64,000 nt of DNA from Scytonema millei VB511283 (GCF_000817735.3 NZ_JTJC03000001.1:1127336-1191335); one strand, 5' to 3'. Numbered from the stretch's first letter, positions 27,003 to 36,596 are shown. Numbers and translations are program-made. Notes: generated from the letters alone by a model not told the origin.

Positions 27003-28835
27003 ATGAATTCTCAATTCTCTACCGATGTCCTAGTCGTTGGCGGTGGTACTGGTGGTACGGCTGCGGCAATCCAAGCAGCGCGATCTGGTGCAAAAACAAT
27101 GCTGGTCAGCGAATTTCCTTGGTTAGGAGGTATGCTGACATCAGCTGGGGTGTCGGTTCCTGATGGTAACGAATTGGTAGCATGGCAAACAGGCTTGTGG
27201 GGAGCATTTTTGCGGGAATTGCAGCAATGCCAGCCAGAAGGATTAGATCATAGCTGGGTGAGCTTTTTTAGCTTCGACCCGCGTATAGGAGCGCAGATTT
27301 TTGCTCGATGGGTACAAGAATTGCCTAACTTGACTTGGCTGGTGGGACAAGTACCGCAAGCCGTTTTACGCCAAGGCGATCGCATTTTTGGGGTAGAATT
27401 TGCTGAATATACGGTTACTGCCCAAATTACCATTGATGCTACAGAATTGGGTGATTTATTGGCTTTAGCCGAGATTCCGTACCGTTGGGGTTGGGAATGG
27501 CGATCGCAATGGGGAGAACCCAGCGCCCCAATTGCTCCAAACGAGCTAACGACAAAATACCCAGTCCAAGCGCCCACTTGGGTAGGACTCATGCAAGATT
27601 TTGGGGACGCGATCGCACCAGTTATTCCCGCACCACCGTCATACAATCCAGACAAATTTGCTGGAGCCTGGGAAAGCTACGGAGCCGAACAATTTCTTAA
27701 CTACGGGCGTTTACCAGGCAATTTATTCATGCTCAACTGGCCCATTTGCGGTAACGACTACGGTGAAGGTTTAGACCGACTAGTGACCTCCACCACGGCT
27801 AGATCTGAGTTTCTGCAAGAAAGTTTGTGGCATACGCAAGGCTTCTTACACTACATTCAAACTCAACTCGGACGGCGTTATGGATTGGCTGAAGGGGTTT
27901 TTTCTGCTGATTCCAATCGTGTAGGGGCGCACGGCTGTGCGCCTCTACACGACGTTGGCGGCGCATACGCGCTTCACCCCTACTACCGCGAGAGTCGGCG
28001 CGTTGTGGGCATGACTACGGTGCGAGAACAGGATATTTTGCCCTTAGCTGAAGGTCGAGTCACTGCCTTACCAGTCGATCGTACAGGTATCAACGCGATC
28101 GCGATCGGTAACTATGCCAACGACCACCACTATCCAGGTTTCGATTTTCCCCTACAAGCGAAATCCATTCGCTGGGGAGGGCGCTGGACGGGAACGCCCT
28201 TTACCATACCCTATCATTGTCTAATTCCGGCGGCGATCGATGGCTTCTTAGCGTGTGAAAAGAATATTTCGGTATCTCACATTGCCAACGGTGCGACGCG
28301 CTTGCAGCCAGTGGTAATGAATCTCGGACAGGCTACTGGAATGGCAGCAGCAATGTGTATTTCTAGAGGTTGTCAGCCGCGAGAATTACCTGTCAGGGAT
28401 TTACAAGAAGCTCTATTACAAGAGCGGCACTGTCCGGCGGCGATCGTGCCTTTATTCAACTCATCACCCGCATCTCCCGATTGGTTAGAGTGGCAACGCT
28501 ATTACCTCGATCGCCCAGAGGAGTATCCGGCTAGTGGAGATTATCCTCTTAATTTGAGGAGCAGGGGAGCAGAGGGGCAGGGGATGATTCAAGACCCGCG
28601 CACTACTTCCTGCTCAGGCATTTTCCATCGTCGGGACGTGCAAGATTATACGTTGACTATATCTCTGCCTGAAGAATTGCAGGGACAAGATTGGACGCTG
28701 GTAACTTTGCGATCGCCCATTGACGAAAAACTACAAATCTATCCAGATAACCAACCGATCTCGGTTTACGGGCGGTTAAACCATGCAGGGAGATGGTTGT
28801 TAGTCGAAGAACTTGAGTCAACCGTCAACCGTTAA
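27003..28835 (+). CDS. FAD-dependent oxidoreductase
   Basis: 610 residues with a dinucleotide-binding start (VLVVGGGTGGTAAAIQAARSG), LGGMLTSAGVSVPDGNEL typical of the FAD_oxidored family, and a late HPYYRESRRVVGMTTVREQDI block plus LGQATGMAAAMC. The substrate is unknown. Two segments do not belong to the family: residues about 304-321 are encoded by a 34-base palindromic repeat (27918-27951), and about 517-529 (RSRGAEGQGM region) by a GGGAGCAGAGGGG repeat. The last residues (STVNR) are also read from a GTCAACC array. Both insertions keep frame. ATG start at 27003 sits after a CTCCCTA repeat tract. Confidence 0.85.
   Translation: MNSQFSTDVLVVGGGTGGTAAAIQAARSGAKTMLVSEFPWLGGMLTSAGVSVPDGNELVAWQTGLWGAFLRELQQCQPEGLDHSWVSFFSFDPRIGAQIFARWVQELPNLTWLVGQVPQAVLRQGDRIFGVEFAEYTVTAQITIDATELGDLLALAEIPYRWGWEWRSQWGEPSAPIAPNELTTKYPVQAPTWVGLMQDFGDAIAPVIPAPPSYNPDKFAGAWESYGAEQFLNYGRLPGNLFMLNWPICGNDYGEGLDRLVTSTTARSEFLQESLWHTQGFLHYIQTQLGRRYGLAEGVFSADSNRVGAHGCAPLHDVGGAYALHPYYRESRRVVGMTTVREQDILPLAEGRVTALPVDRTGINAIAIGNYANDHHYPGFDFPLQAKSIRWGGRWTGTPFTIPYHCLIPAAIDGFLACEKNISVSHIANGATRLQPVVMNLGQATGMAAAMCISRGCQPRELPVRDLQEALLQERHCPAAIVPLFNSSPASPDWLEWQRYYLDRPEEYPASGDYPLNLRSRGAEGQGMIQDPRTTSCSGIFHRRDVQDYTLTISLPEELQGQDWTLVTLRSPIDEKLQIYPDNQPISVYGRLNHAGRWLLVEELESTVNR
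27918..27951. repeat. Palindromic repeat inserted in a coding region
   Basis: CGTGTAGGGGCGCAC, loop GGCT, GTGCGCCTCTACACG: a 15-bp stem with one G-T pair. The core is the same repeat found at the end of queA (35361-35388) and in degenerate form at 46588-46617, but here it lies inside the FAD oxidoreductase gene. Confidence 0.8.
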
Positions 28836-28884
28836 CTGTCAACCGTTAACTGTCAACACGTGCGTGTAGCGAGCGCGTTTACCG

Positions 28885-29685
28885 TCAACCGTTAAAAATT
28901 GCCCAAATTAAAGCGAGCAATATAGCAGCGATCGCCCCAATTAACGTATTCAAAAAATTGACAACATCATGAGTCAGCCAACGGCTTTTACCTTCTACTG
29001 TTGCGCCAATTAAGCTTTCAATATTAGTAGCAATAAAGGCAGCGATGACACACCAGACTACGCCCAGTAAATCGATTAAACCGAGTCCCCAAGCCAGCAG
29101 CGCGATCGCTACCGAACCCGCTACACCAGCCAGCGTTCCCTCTAAGCTTACAGCCCCTTCCGTTCCTCTTGCCACGGGTTGTAAAGTCGTAATTAAAAAT
29201 GTCCGCTGACCGTAAGCTTTGCCAACTTCGCTAGCACAGGTATCGGAAAGTTTGGTACTGAAACTCGCGACAAAACCCAGTAAAAGTAGAGATACGATCG
29301 TCATAGGCTCAGCTACAAAGGTCGTTGCAATCGCGATTCCCACTGCACACAGCGCCCCCGTCAGTGCCGAACTCCAGACATTTTCTGGTCCCCTTGCACC
29401 AGACCGTTTTTCTGCAATTCCTTCTGCTTCCTTTTGTGCCATACCAATGTATGTCACGGCAGAACCGACGAGAAAGTAGAAGACGACAACTAATTCTCCC
29501 TGCCAGCCTACACTCAAGTACAAGAGAACACCCAAGAACAAAGCGTGCAATAGCCCAGCTGGAGTTAGCAACTTTTTGGGAGCAATCCAGGCTACACCCA
29601 ACAAAATTGTATGCACTCCAACAGCAACTAGTACGGAATTGAGGAACGATGGGTTTGAAAACATCAAGGATAAATTAGTAGTCAT
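28885..29685 (-). CDS. DUF92 membrane protein, VTE6-like (probable phytyl phosphate kinase)
   Basis: 266 residues, about seven hydrophobic helices, with the DUF92/TIGR00297 signature KLSDTCASEVGKAYG and LQPVARGTEGAVSLEGTLAG. The plant member VTE6 phosphorylates phytyl phosphate for tocopherol and phylloquinone synthesis, and cyanobacterial members (sll0875 in Synechocystis) are its homologues, so phytol salvage is the best guess; the enzyme has not been tested here. ATG start at 29685, divergent from the VOC gene with a 43-base gap. Confidence 0.8.
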   Translation of the reverse strand: MTTNLSLMFSNPSFLNSVLVAVGVHTILLGVAWIAPKKLLTPAGLLHALFLGVLLYLSVGWQGELVVVFYFLVGSAVTYIGMAQKEAEGIAEKRSGARGPENVWSSALTGALCAVGIAIATTFVAEPMTIVSLLLLGFVASFSTKLSDTCASEVGKAYGQRTFLITTLQPVARGTEGAVSLEGTLAGVAGSVAIALLAWGLGLIDLLGVVWCVIAAFIATNIESLIGATVEGKSRWLTHDVVNFLNTLIGAIAAILLALIWAIFNG

Positions 29686-29728
29686 CTGAATTTTGCCAAA
29701 TTTTGACGAATCCTACGTGGGTTACTAT

Positions 29729-30160
29729 ATGAATCAAACTATTTTTCACCTTGCCTTTCCCATTACCGACATTGCCCAGACAAAAGCCTTCTATATCGAT
29801 AGTTTGGGCTGCATTCCCGGTCGTGAAACTCACCATGCTTTGATTTTAAATCTTTACGGGCATCAGCTAGTAGCTCATATGACTAAAGAGCCTCTGGCTC
29901 CACAGCGTGGTGTCTATCCCAGACACTTTGGTTTAATTTTTTCTTCTAAATTGGAATGGGACAATTTATTAGAGCGATCGCAACGACAGCACCTCAAATT
30001 TAGAGAAACACCCAAACAGCGCTTTGTTGATTCTCCCCTAGAACACTATACGTTCTTCTTAGAAGATCCATTTTATAACCTAATGGAATTTAAATACTAC
30101 CGGAATTTAGAAGCAGTCTTTGGTAGTTACAACAGCGCTCCTATCGGAGATTTAATGTAG
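29729..30160 (+). CDS. VOC (glyoxalase/dioxygenase) superfamily protein
   Basis: 143 residues: FHLAFPITDIAQTKAFYIDSLG is the first beta-alpha-beta module and HYTFFLEDPFYNLMEFKYY the end of the second, giving the His and Glu metal ligands of the vicinal oxygen chelate fold. Function beyond the fold is unknown. The ATG at 29729 is chosen over an in-frame TTG at 29693 that would add 12 residues before the natural start and lie almost in the divergent gene. Confidence 0.85.
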   Translation: MNQTIFHLAFPITDIAQTKAFYIDSLGCIPGRETHHALILNLYGHQLVAHMTKEPLAPQRGVYPRHFGLIFSSKLEWDNLLERSQRQHLKFRETPKQRFVDSPLEHYTFFLEDPFYNLMEFKYYRNLEAVFGSYNSAPIGDLM

Positions 30161-30251
30161 AGATTCTACTCGTTTAAGAAATAAGTTATTTCAATTTGAA
30201 CTTAACTGAATTTTGCAGTATCAATTGCTGTTTCACACAACTTTAACTTGA

Positions 30252-30476
30252 GTTCGGCGGGTTTGGAAAGCGCACAAAAAAAGACTGATTTCAAAACCAG
30301 CACCTCTTGATATATCACGAACGCTAGCTTTAGTAAGTCCTGATTGCGATCGGTTTCAAGAAAATTACATAGAACCAGACACTGCTAACTTCAATAAATT
30401 ACAACAGAAATTGAACGATTTTTTAGATGCAACAAATTTAGGATTACAAGGAGATGATTTTGCCAACGAATGTTAA
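30252..30476 (+). pseudogene. Possible coding remnant of unknown family
   Basis: Between a TGA at 30249 and a TAA at 30474 the frame reads a protein-like stretch (ISRTLALVSPDCDRFQENYIEPDTANFNKLQQKLNDFL...) with no good start codon. It abuts the 3' end of the broken amine oxidase, as if a deletion joined the two. I cannot name it. The rest of 30161-30280 shows nothing. Confidence 0.25.
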
Positions 30477-30477
30477 A

Positions 30478-31170
30478 TTACACGCGATCGCCTAAATGCT
30501 CGGCGATTTTTAACGTCAGACTGTGGGAACCACCGACGAGACGATAATCTTCGGCTGTTTCGCGTAAGTCAAAAAATCCCGCATTCGCCATGAAATAGAG
30601 AACGAACAGCATTGAGACTTGATGCGAATCGCCTGCGATACCTTGGCGAATACTAGCAGCCATCCAAGCTCTTGCTTCTATTGTCTCCGTATTGCGATCG
30701 ATCCACTCTCCCGCAGAGATAGAATCTAAAGTCGCAGCATTAGGTGTGTTCCAAGGTGCGTCTAGCAGCACAGTCTGGCTGAGTTGCTCGAATTTTGCTC
30801 GGGTGGGGCAAAATCTTTTTGAGCTGGCGTGGCGCTTTCGCTAGGGTTCTCTGCGTGCGTCATCCTGCTCCCCTGGTAGCCGTAAATCGTGACTCCATCA
30901 ACTTTACCTTTTTTGGTGGCAACTCCTAACTGTCGTGCCAAATCGAGGACAGCCGTTTGGGTGCGTCCTACCCAAGTCTCACCCATTTCTAGATAGACAA
31001 TCTTTAGGATGGAATTGGTTAAACGTGCGTCCGCCAACGCGATTGTTTGCTTCCAAAACAACGAGTGAATCAATCCCTGCTTGGTAAAGTTCCCAAGCTG
31101 CACTCATACCGGAGAGTCCGCCACCGACGATAGCAATAGATACTTGAATGCCTTGGCGATCGCCTATCAT
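30478..31170 (-). pseudogene. Flavin monoamine oxidase, frameshifted and truncated
   Basis: Three successive frames together give an amine oxidase N-terminal half: IAIVGGGLSGMSAAWELYQAG...EANNRVGGRTFNQ (from ATG 31170), then LEMGETWVGRTQTAVLDLARQLGVATKKGKVDGVTIYGYQGSR (second frame), then LDAPWNTPNAATLDSISAGEWID...LFVLYFMANAGFFDLRETAEDYRLVGGS (third frame), ending at LGDRV. Family members are about 450-500 residues; the second half with the substrate and flavin C-terminal motifs is missing. The second shift lies next to a repeat-like stretch around 30815-30875. Non-functional. Confidence 0.8.
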
Positions 31171-31322
31171 ATTTCTACATCTTTCGATTGAAATTTTGCC
31201 TCAGACTGTACCACTCTCGGTAGATTTTTGCGGGATCGAACCTGTTTTATTCGTCGATCTGTGTGATTCTTGCATAGGATCGAGACTGAATCTACTGTAT
31301 CGTCATTAACAGGATAGTTAAT

Positions 31323-31760
31323 GTGGGGGCGATCGTGAGTTTCAAGAAAGTTTTTGTTGCCGTTGATGGTTCAGCTCAAGGAGCTGTGGTATTCGAGCAG
31401 GCTGTAGAATTAGCTACTAAGGATTTAGCAAATTTGATGGTATTTCATGCTGTTGAGTTGGGAGCAAGAATGACTTATCCATCTCAGATTGAAGCTAAAA
31501 CTGAGGAAGGACAAGATGTTTTGCAAGGTTATCGCGAGAAAACGAAGGATTTAGGTATTTCCGTTGAGTTTGATTGTCGGGTGGGAAATCCAGGTTCGGC
31601 AATTTGCGATGCAGCAAAAGAGTGGGGAGCTGATTTAATTGTGTTGGGACGTAGGGGATACAAAGGGATTACTGAAGTTTTATTAGGTAGTGTCAGCAAT
31701 CACGTTGTCCGTAATGCTCATTGTTCGGTGTTGATAATTCAAGGAGATCTTGGTAGTTAA
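31323..31760 (+). CDS. Universal stress protein (UspA family)
   Basis: 145-residue single Usp domain: strand VFVAVDGSAQG at the start and the ATP-binding signature G-x2-G-x9-G-S in GRRGYKGITEVLLGS, so an ATP-binding type. GTG at 31335 would give the more usual N-terminus (VSFKKVFVAVDGS) with a GGGGG about six bases upstream; GTG at 31323 is the longer choice. Role presumably in stress adaptation. Confidence 0.88.
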   Translation: MGAIVSFKKVFVAVDGSAQGAVVFEQAVELATKDLANLMVFHAVELGARMTYPSQIEAKTEEGQDVLQGYREKTKDLGISVEFDCRVGNPGSAICDAAKEWGADLIVLGRRGYKGITEVLLGSVSNHVVRNAHCSVLIIQGDLGS

Positions 31761-31796
31761 GGATATCTAAATTTTGCTAGAAAGCAAGAGAGCTGA

Positions 31797-31930
31797 TTTA
31801 ATGTCGCGCAAAGACAAGCCAGTGCGTTGCGGAGCCAGCGCCGTGCGCGGGTTTCCCCCGTTGAGGCGACTGGCGTGAGGTTCCCTCCGTTGTAGCAACT
31901 GGCGTGCAAAGACGCGAAGCAGCTTCTCGT
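31797..31930. repeat. Composite dispersed repeat (GCAAAGAC type)
   Basis: Starts CGCGCAAAGAC, contains three nested hairpins with CCAGTGCG, GTTTCCCCCGTTG and GGTTCCCTCCGTTG, and ends GCAAAGACGCGAAGCAG. A related copy lies at 46239-46315. Noncoding; short GACTTAC repeats follow to 32033. Confidence 0.75.
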
Positions 31931-32031
31931 AAGAGTAGGCGCAAAGTTTAAGAGCGCCAAGATTATAATTAACTTGCCATCTCATCAGCAACCAATTCCG
32001 ACTTACAACTTACGACTTACGACTTACGACT

Positions 32032-35000
32032 TCACCTCGATTCCACCCTCGCATCTAAAGTTTTGGCAATGCGATCGCGGGTTTCTGCTAAATGTGCTTT
32101 AGTATATTCATCCAGCTTGCCAGAACGAGCAACTGCTTTATTTAACTGCTCTCGCAATTGTCGCAGATTGTACCATGCTAGCGTCCGTGCATCTTCAGGA
32201 ACGTTAGATTTGCGTAACATCATATCTGTCATAATTTTCAAATGTTCCCGTTGGACGGCTCGCCGCAGACTGGAAATATTGGTTGGTGTTTTGTCTGGAT
32301 TTAATACCTCTATCCAGATATCATTTTGTAAGGTGGTAAATAATTCTGGTAATGTGAGGGCTTGTTTTGGCTGGCTCTTGAGTTCGATGTCGCGTAAACG
32401 AGAAAGGCGATCGCCTGATAGTAAATCTCGTAATACTAAACTTTGTAGAGCGTAAATACTGTCGTGGATTGGGTAATCGAGGCGACTCATCACCGCTTGT
32501 TCTCCCCAATGCACCCAACGGGAAGGTGCGAGTTTATTCAAGAGTTCCGGCGGGAAATTAAATGCATCTGGGGCAAATACGTATTTCTCCAGTACTGCTA
32601 AAGCCTGTCGCTGTTTTGCCACAGGGACGGGGACGAATGGCAATCTGCCGTTATCGGCGCTAGCATGGTCGCGGTAGAATGACTGTCCGCCAATATATTT
32701 GGTGGCGTAGTAGGTATGACGCAGGTAGTGTAAGAAAATGCGATCGAATAGTTCGCTTAAATTGCTGTAACTCTCGCCTGAAGTTGGATAGCGCCGATTC
32801 AACTTTTTCCACATTGCCCGCGCTATATCTAATTGTCCTTGGGAATAACCTAAAACATCGCTACTGTAGTCCCAAGCATTTACATCTGGGTCGAGATCGA
32901 ACCGATCTTCATCTGTAGCATAAGCTAAATCTGGACGCGAGGAGCGATCGCCAATTTGGTCTAAAAATCGTCTTTCTGCTAAGGGATGGGGTGCTGTTGT
33001 AGGTGTATAGCCGTATTCAATCGCCCACTCATCGTAAGAACCAATACTATCGGGAAAAAAGTCACCCTGTTCGCGATCGGGTGGAGCCAAATTCGGGGGA
33101 AGATAGTCCATAACCGAAGTTGTCAAATTGCGATCGCGAGTTATTTTGGTAGCATTTAACTCATTGGGTGGAAGTTGGGTACTACCGCGAAAATTGTGCC
33201 GCAAACCGAGTGTATGCCCGACTTCGTGAGCGATAATCAGCCGCAAATATTGATGAATATATTGCTGCATTTTGTCGCTGTTAGGCGTAATGTTTTGAAA
33301 CAGCGTGAGTGCCAAAGAACCAAAATCAAATTGGCTAGCAGCTTCCATACCGTAACAGAGGTCGTATTCTGTTGCGAGTTTTGATAATGGGTAGTTGGTA
33401 GTTGGTAGTTGGTAGTTGGTAGTTGGTAGTTGTCCCCCTTGTCTTCCTTGTCCCCCTTGTCCTCCTTGTCCTCCTTGTCCTCCTTGTCCGCCGAAGCCTC
33501 GTCCGAAACCGGAGTTACACACGCTGCGATCGTTTATCATTTGGGATAATACCGATGTCGGTTGCGCTCGGCTATCTTGAACCATGCGCCGATATTCTTG
33601 CTTGAGGACGCGCACGAAACTAGCATCTACTAAGATATCTGCATCCAAGATTTCCCCAGTTAAGGGGTTAACCCGTGAAGGACCAAGGGCAAAAAAGCCA
33701 TCAACTGTGTTAATCCAGCGAATGACATTGTAACGCACGTCCGCAGGGTCCCATTTAGCATCATCGGGCATTTGTCGCACTTCGATCGCATTGATAAATC
33801 CTGCTTTTTCAAAGGCTTTGTTCCACATTAATACCCCTTCTTTGACTGCATCCCGATATTCCAGTGGAACGGCATTTTCAATCCAAAATACAATTGGTTT
33901 TTTGGGTGGTGATAGTTTGGCGTTAGGATTTTGCTTTTCTAAATGCCAGCGGTTAATGTAGCGAACAAACGGTTCTTTACGGTCTTCAATCGCAAAATCT
34001 TGATAGGCAGTGATAAAATAACCGATGCGATCGTCAGCTAGACGAGGCTTGTAGGTAGAATTAGCCGATAATTCAGATAGACTGTAGCGAATGCGTAAAG
34101 TGAGGGCGCGGCTATCTGGTAGCGTCATTAGATTTGGCGTAGCAGTATTCTTAGCACCCCCATAGGAAAAGCCGTAGACTGACTCAATTTCCATGTTGAG
34201 GGGAAAAGCTTTAGTCGAGCCAAAATAAGATTTATTTTCATCTAATTGATAGGTAGTACCTAGCTGAGTAGAGAGCGATGCTGCTAGTCCTGGTAAATCT
34301 TTTAATAGTAGATCGCCAAGGTCAATTAAAATAGATTTACGTTGAGGATGAATACTTTTAATGGGAATTGAATAGAGAACGGAATCGCTAAACGATCGCG
34401 TCAGAGAGCGCGTTTGCGGTGAACCAGGAGTCACGCGAAAATTAACGTTACGTACGACAAAATGAATATTATTGTTGACTCGCTGAAAATAAAATAAGAA
34501 ATCCTGTAAAGGCATTCCACTATAAATACCTCGCTCTCCAATTCCTGCTTCCATCGTCATCGTACTGAGGAAGTTTTTATTGAATTGCTGCGGTTGAATT
34601 TCTAAATAAATTTTGCCTGTATCCTTTTGGCGATAAAGAGTAAATAATCCTTTAATGGCACTACTATTTTTAATAACTTCGTTAAATGCTTTTAGCTCTG
34701 ACGGTTTGGGATTTTTTGCTATTACCTGCTGATTAGACTCTTGAGCTAGCAACAGCGTTGATTGTCGAGAATCTTGCCGCTGATTATTAACCAGCCACAG
34801 ATAAGATTGTAATTCCGGCTGTTGGCTGTTATTTTTAATCACCCATACTTTAGATTCTGGTAGCGATATTGGGGGAGTCGGGAGTCGGGAAGCGGGTGGA
34901 GGCGGAGGTGTCCTCCGCATCGGAACCGCGTAGTCGGGAGTAGTGTGTGGTAACTGCTCCCAGCTCGTCCCTGCTCCCTGCTCCCTTTCTTCTGACAACT

Positions 35001-35115
35001 GATAACTGTTAACTGATAACTGATTAGACGCTGACGCAGGAAGCCGCGCACCAACAAAAAAGATTGTAAATAATGCGCTGTGCAAGAGAAAAACACGAGC
35101 AGACAGACTTTTCAT
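32032..35115 (-). CDS. Secreted zinc metalloprotease (DUF5117 type)
   Basis: 1027 residues with a signal peptide (basic start, VFLLHSALFTIFFVGA, cleavage near PASAS). The protease site HEVGHTLGLRH is at residues 630-640 (metzincin HExxHxxGxxH), followed by NFRGSTQLPPNELN and SVMDYLPPN, the Met-turn. The N-terminal part matches DUF5117 and the following part DUF4953. It is presumably periplasmic or extracellular; substrates are unknown. Two regions are repeat-encoded: residues about 28-85 (QLSVNSYQLS, EREQGAG, ASRLPTPP) and about 542-578 (tandem GGQ followed by LPTTNYQLPTTNYPLS). Neither seems to interrupt the catalytic core. Confidence 0.88.
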   Translation of the reverse strand: MKSLSARVFLLHSALFTIFFVGARLPASASNQLSVNSYQLSEEREQGAGTSWEQLPHTTPDYAVPMRRTPPPPPASRLPTPPISLPESKVWVIKNNSQQPELQSYLWLVNNQRQDSRQSTLLLAQESNQQVIAKNPKPSELKAFNEVIKNSSAIKGLFTLYRQKDTGKIYLEIQPQQFNKNFLSTMTMEAGIGERGIYSGMPLQDFLFYFQRVNNNIHFVVRNVNFRVTPGSPQTRSLTRSFSDSVLYSIPIKSIHPQRKSILIDLGDLLLKDLPGLAASLSTQLGTTYQLDENKSYFGSTKAFPLNMEIESVYGFSYGGAKNTATPNLMTLPDSRALTLRIRYSLSELSANSTYKPRLADDRIGYFITAYQDFAIEDRKEPFVRYINRWHLEKQNPNAKLSPPKKPIVFWIENAVPLEYRDAVKEGVLMWNKAFEKAGFINAIEVRQMPDDAKWDPADVRYNVIRWINTVDGFFALGPSRVNPLTGEILDADILVDASFVRVLKQEYRRMVQDSRAQPTSVLSQMINDRSVCNSGFGRGFGGQGGQGGQGGQGGQGRQGGQLPTTNYQLPTTNYPLSKLATEYDLCYGMEAASQFDFGSLALTLFQNITPNSDKMQQYIHQYLRLIIAHEVGHTLGLRHNFRGSTQLPPNELNATKITRDRNLTTSVMDYLPPNLAPPDREQGDFFPDSIGSYDEWAIEYGYTPTTAPHPLAERRFLDQIGDRSSRPDLAYATDEDRFDLDPDVNAWDYSSDVLGYSQGQLDIARAMWKKLNRRYPTSGESYSNLSELFDRIFLHYLRHTYYATKYIGGQSFYRDHASADNGRLPFVPVPVAKQRQALAVLEKYVFAPDAFNFPPELLNKLAPSRWVHWGEQAVMSRLDYPIHDSIYALQSLVLRDLLSGDRLSRLRDIELKSQPKQALTLPELFTTLQNDIWIEVLNPDKTPTNISSLRRAVQREHLKIMTDMMLRKSNVPEDARTLAWYNLRQLREQLNKAVARSGKLDEYTKAHLAETRDRIAKTLDARVESR
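33384..33490. repeat. Heptamer and CTTGTCCTC repeats inside the metalloprotease gene
   Basis: TAGTTGG heptamers (33391-33430) followed by CCTTGTCCTC nonamer-like units (33433-33488). On the coding strand they give LPTTNYQLPTTNYPLS and repeated GGQ. The same units occur in intergenic DNA elsewhere in the window (39441-39487, 52125-52150). Confidence 0.85.
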
Positions 35116-35360
35116 TTCTCATATCCCTAGCAACGATGCCTAGTTATTGCTCATTCAAGCAGCTGAATGAGTTAAAGCTGATTACCAAGCACTCAGTTAC
35201 GTCATGCATCCGATTGCTTGCTAAAACGATTTACAGCCACCCACTGTTAATAGAGTTCCCAGAAATACCCTTCAATGCGCGACTCTATCTATTTTTGTAG
35301 CGAAACTAGGAAGAAAACTAGGCAGTTATTTATACAATTCAACACATTAGAAGAATTATC

Positions 35361-35388
35361 GTAAGGGCGCACGGCTGTGCGCCCCTAC
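35361..35388. terminator. Palindromic repeat overlapping the queA stop codon
   Basis: GTAAGGGCGCAC, loop GGCT, GTGCGCCCCTAC. The TAG stop of queA (bases 35385-35387, minus strand) lies inside the right arm, so the repeat forms both the stop and a likely terminator hairpin. Same family as the insertion at 27918-27951. Confidence 0.6.
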
Positions 35389-36596
35389 GATTCCTTACCT
35401 TGAGGCAAAATCAGCATCGCATCACCAAAGGAATAGAAACGATACTGTTGAGCGATCGCTTCTTGGTACAATGCTAGCAATCGTTCTCTGCCAATTGCCG
35501 CACTGACAAGCATCATTAGACTAGAACGGGGCAGGTGGAAATTAGTAATTAACCCGTCTACTACCCGCCATTGATAACCAGGGTAGATAAACAAATTTGT
35601 CTTGCCGCAAAATGGCTGTAGTTCTCCCGATGCAGCAGCACCTTCTAAAGCCCTTACCGTCGTCGTTCCGACAGCAATAATTTTGCCTCCCCGCGATCGC
35701 GTAGCGCGAATTTGTTCTACAGTAGCAGCTGGAACTTCAATCCACTCTCCATGCATTTGATGCGTCTTTACGTCTGCCACTTCTACCGGACGAAACGTTC
35801 CTACGCCAACGTGTAGAGTCACAAATGCTTGCTCTATACCATTTTCTTGCAAGCGTTTGAGTAATTCCGGCGTAAAGTGCAGCCCTGCTGTCGGTGCTGC
35901 TGCCGAGCCTGGTTTTTCAGCGTAAACAGTTTGATACTGCTCTGATTCCGCCTGAGAATCGGTAATATAGGGCGGCAAAGGGACGTGACCGAATCTATCT
36001 AATAATTGAATCACAGATAAACCTTCTGGAAGGTCAAACTGTATCACCCGTCCGCCTGTCTCTTCGTCTGTTTCTAGGACTGTAGCGGTGAGGGAGCAGG
36101 GAGCAGGGAGCAGGGAGCGGGGAATAGAGGAGTTTTGACTTTTGACTTTTGACTTTTGACTTTTGACTTCCCGCTCAAAAAATACAATCTTCGCCCCAGG
36201 TGCTAAGCGTCTCCCTGGTTTGACTAAAGCTAACCAGACATTCGGCTGGCGTTCCTCTAACAGTAAAACTTCCACTGCCGCACCGCTGGGTTTTTGTCCG
36301 TAGAGACGGGCGGGAATTACCTGCGTATCGTTCATCACCAGCAAATCGCCTTTTTGAAGAAATTCTGGTAAATCGCGAAAAATTTGATGGGCGTGACTAT
36401 CAAGATTTACTACTAACAGGCGAGAACTATCTCTGGGAGAAACTGGATTTTGAGCGATCCGTTCTGCTGGTAATTCGTAATCATAACTCGATAAAGAGTC
36501 ATCTAATTCAGATCTAGCAGAAGATGTCAAGTCAAAATTAGGTGTTTTTACGGAATTCAATGCAGACACTGCATCTTTAAATTGATTGATATGCAT
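35385..36596 (-). CDS. queA: S-adenosylmethionine:tRNA ribosyltransferase-isomerase
   Basis: Transfers the ribosyl part of SAM to preQ1 in tRNA to make epoxyqueuosine. Recognisable blocks: [79 protein letters not shown]. The first 35 residues before YDYELP are not conserved, and no better internal start exists. Residues about 144-169 ([14 protein letters not shown]...LLPAPCSL) are encoded by TTTTGAC heptamers and GGGAGCA units (36091-36170) and interrupt a loop in the beta-barrel domain; the frame is kept. The enzyme may still fold because the insert lies between strands. Confidence 0.95.
   Translation of the reverse strand: MHINQFKDAVSALNSVKTPNFDLTSSARSELDDSLSSYDYELPAERIAQNPVSPRDSSRLLVVNLDSHAHQIFRDLPEFLQKGDLLVMNDTQVIPARLYGQKPSGAAVEVLLLEERQPNVWLALVKPGRRLAPGAKIVFFEREVKSQKSKVKSQNSSIPRSLLPAPCSLTATVLETDEETGGRVIQFDLPEGLSVIQLLDRFGHVPLPPYITDSQAESEQYQTVYAEKPGSAAAPTAGLHFTPELLKRLQENGIEQAFVTLHVGVGTFRPVEVADVKTHQMHGEWIEVPAATVEQIRATRSRGGKIIAVGTTTVRALEGAAASGELQPFCGKTNLFIYPGYQWRVVDGLITNFHLPRSSLMMLVSAAIGRERLLALYQEAIAQQYRFYSFGDAMLILPQGKES

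Noticed and set aside
35073-35300. 75-codon plus-strand frame upstream of the metalloprotease
   Set aside because: Begins inside the metalloprotease signal-peptide region on the other strand, no ribosome site, no similarity.
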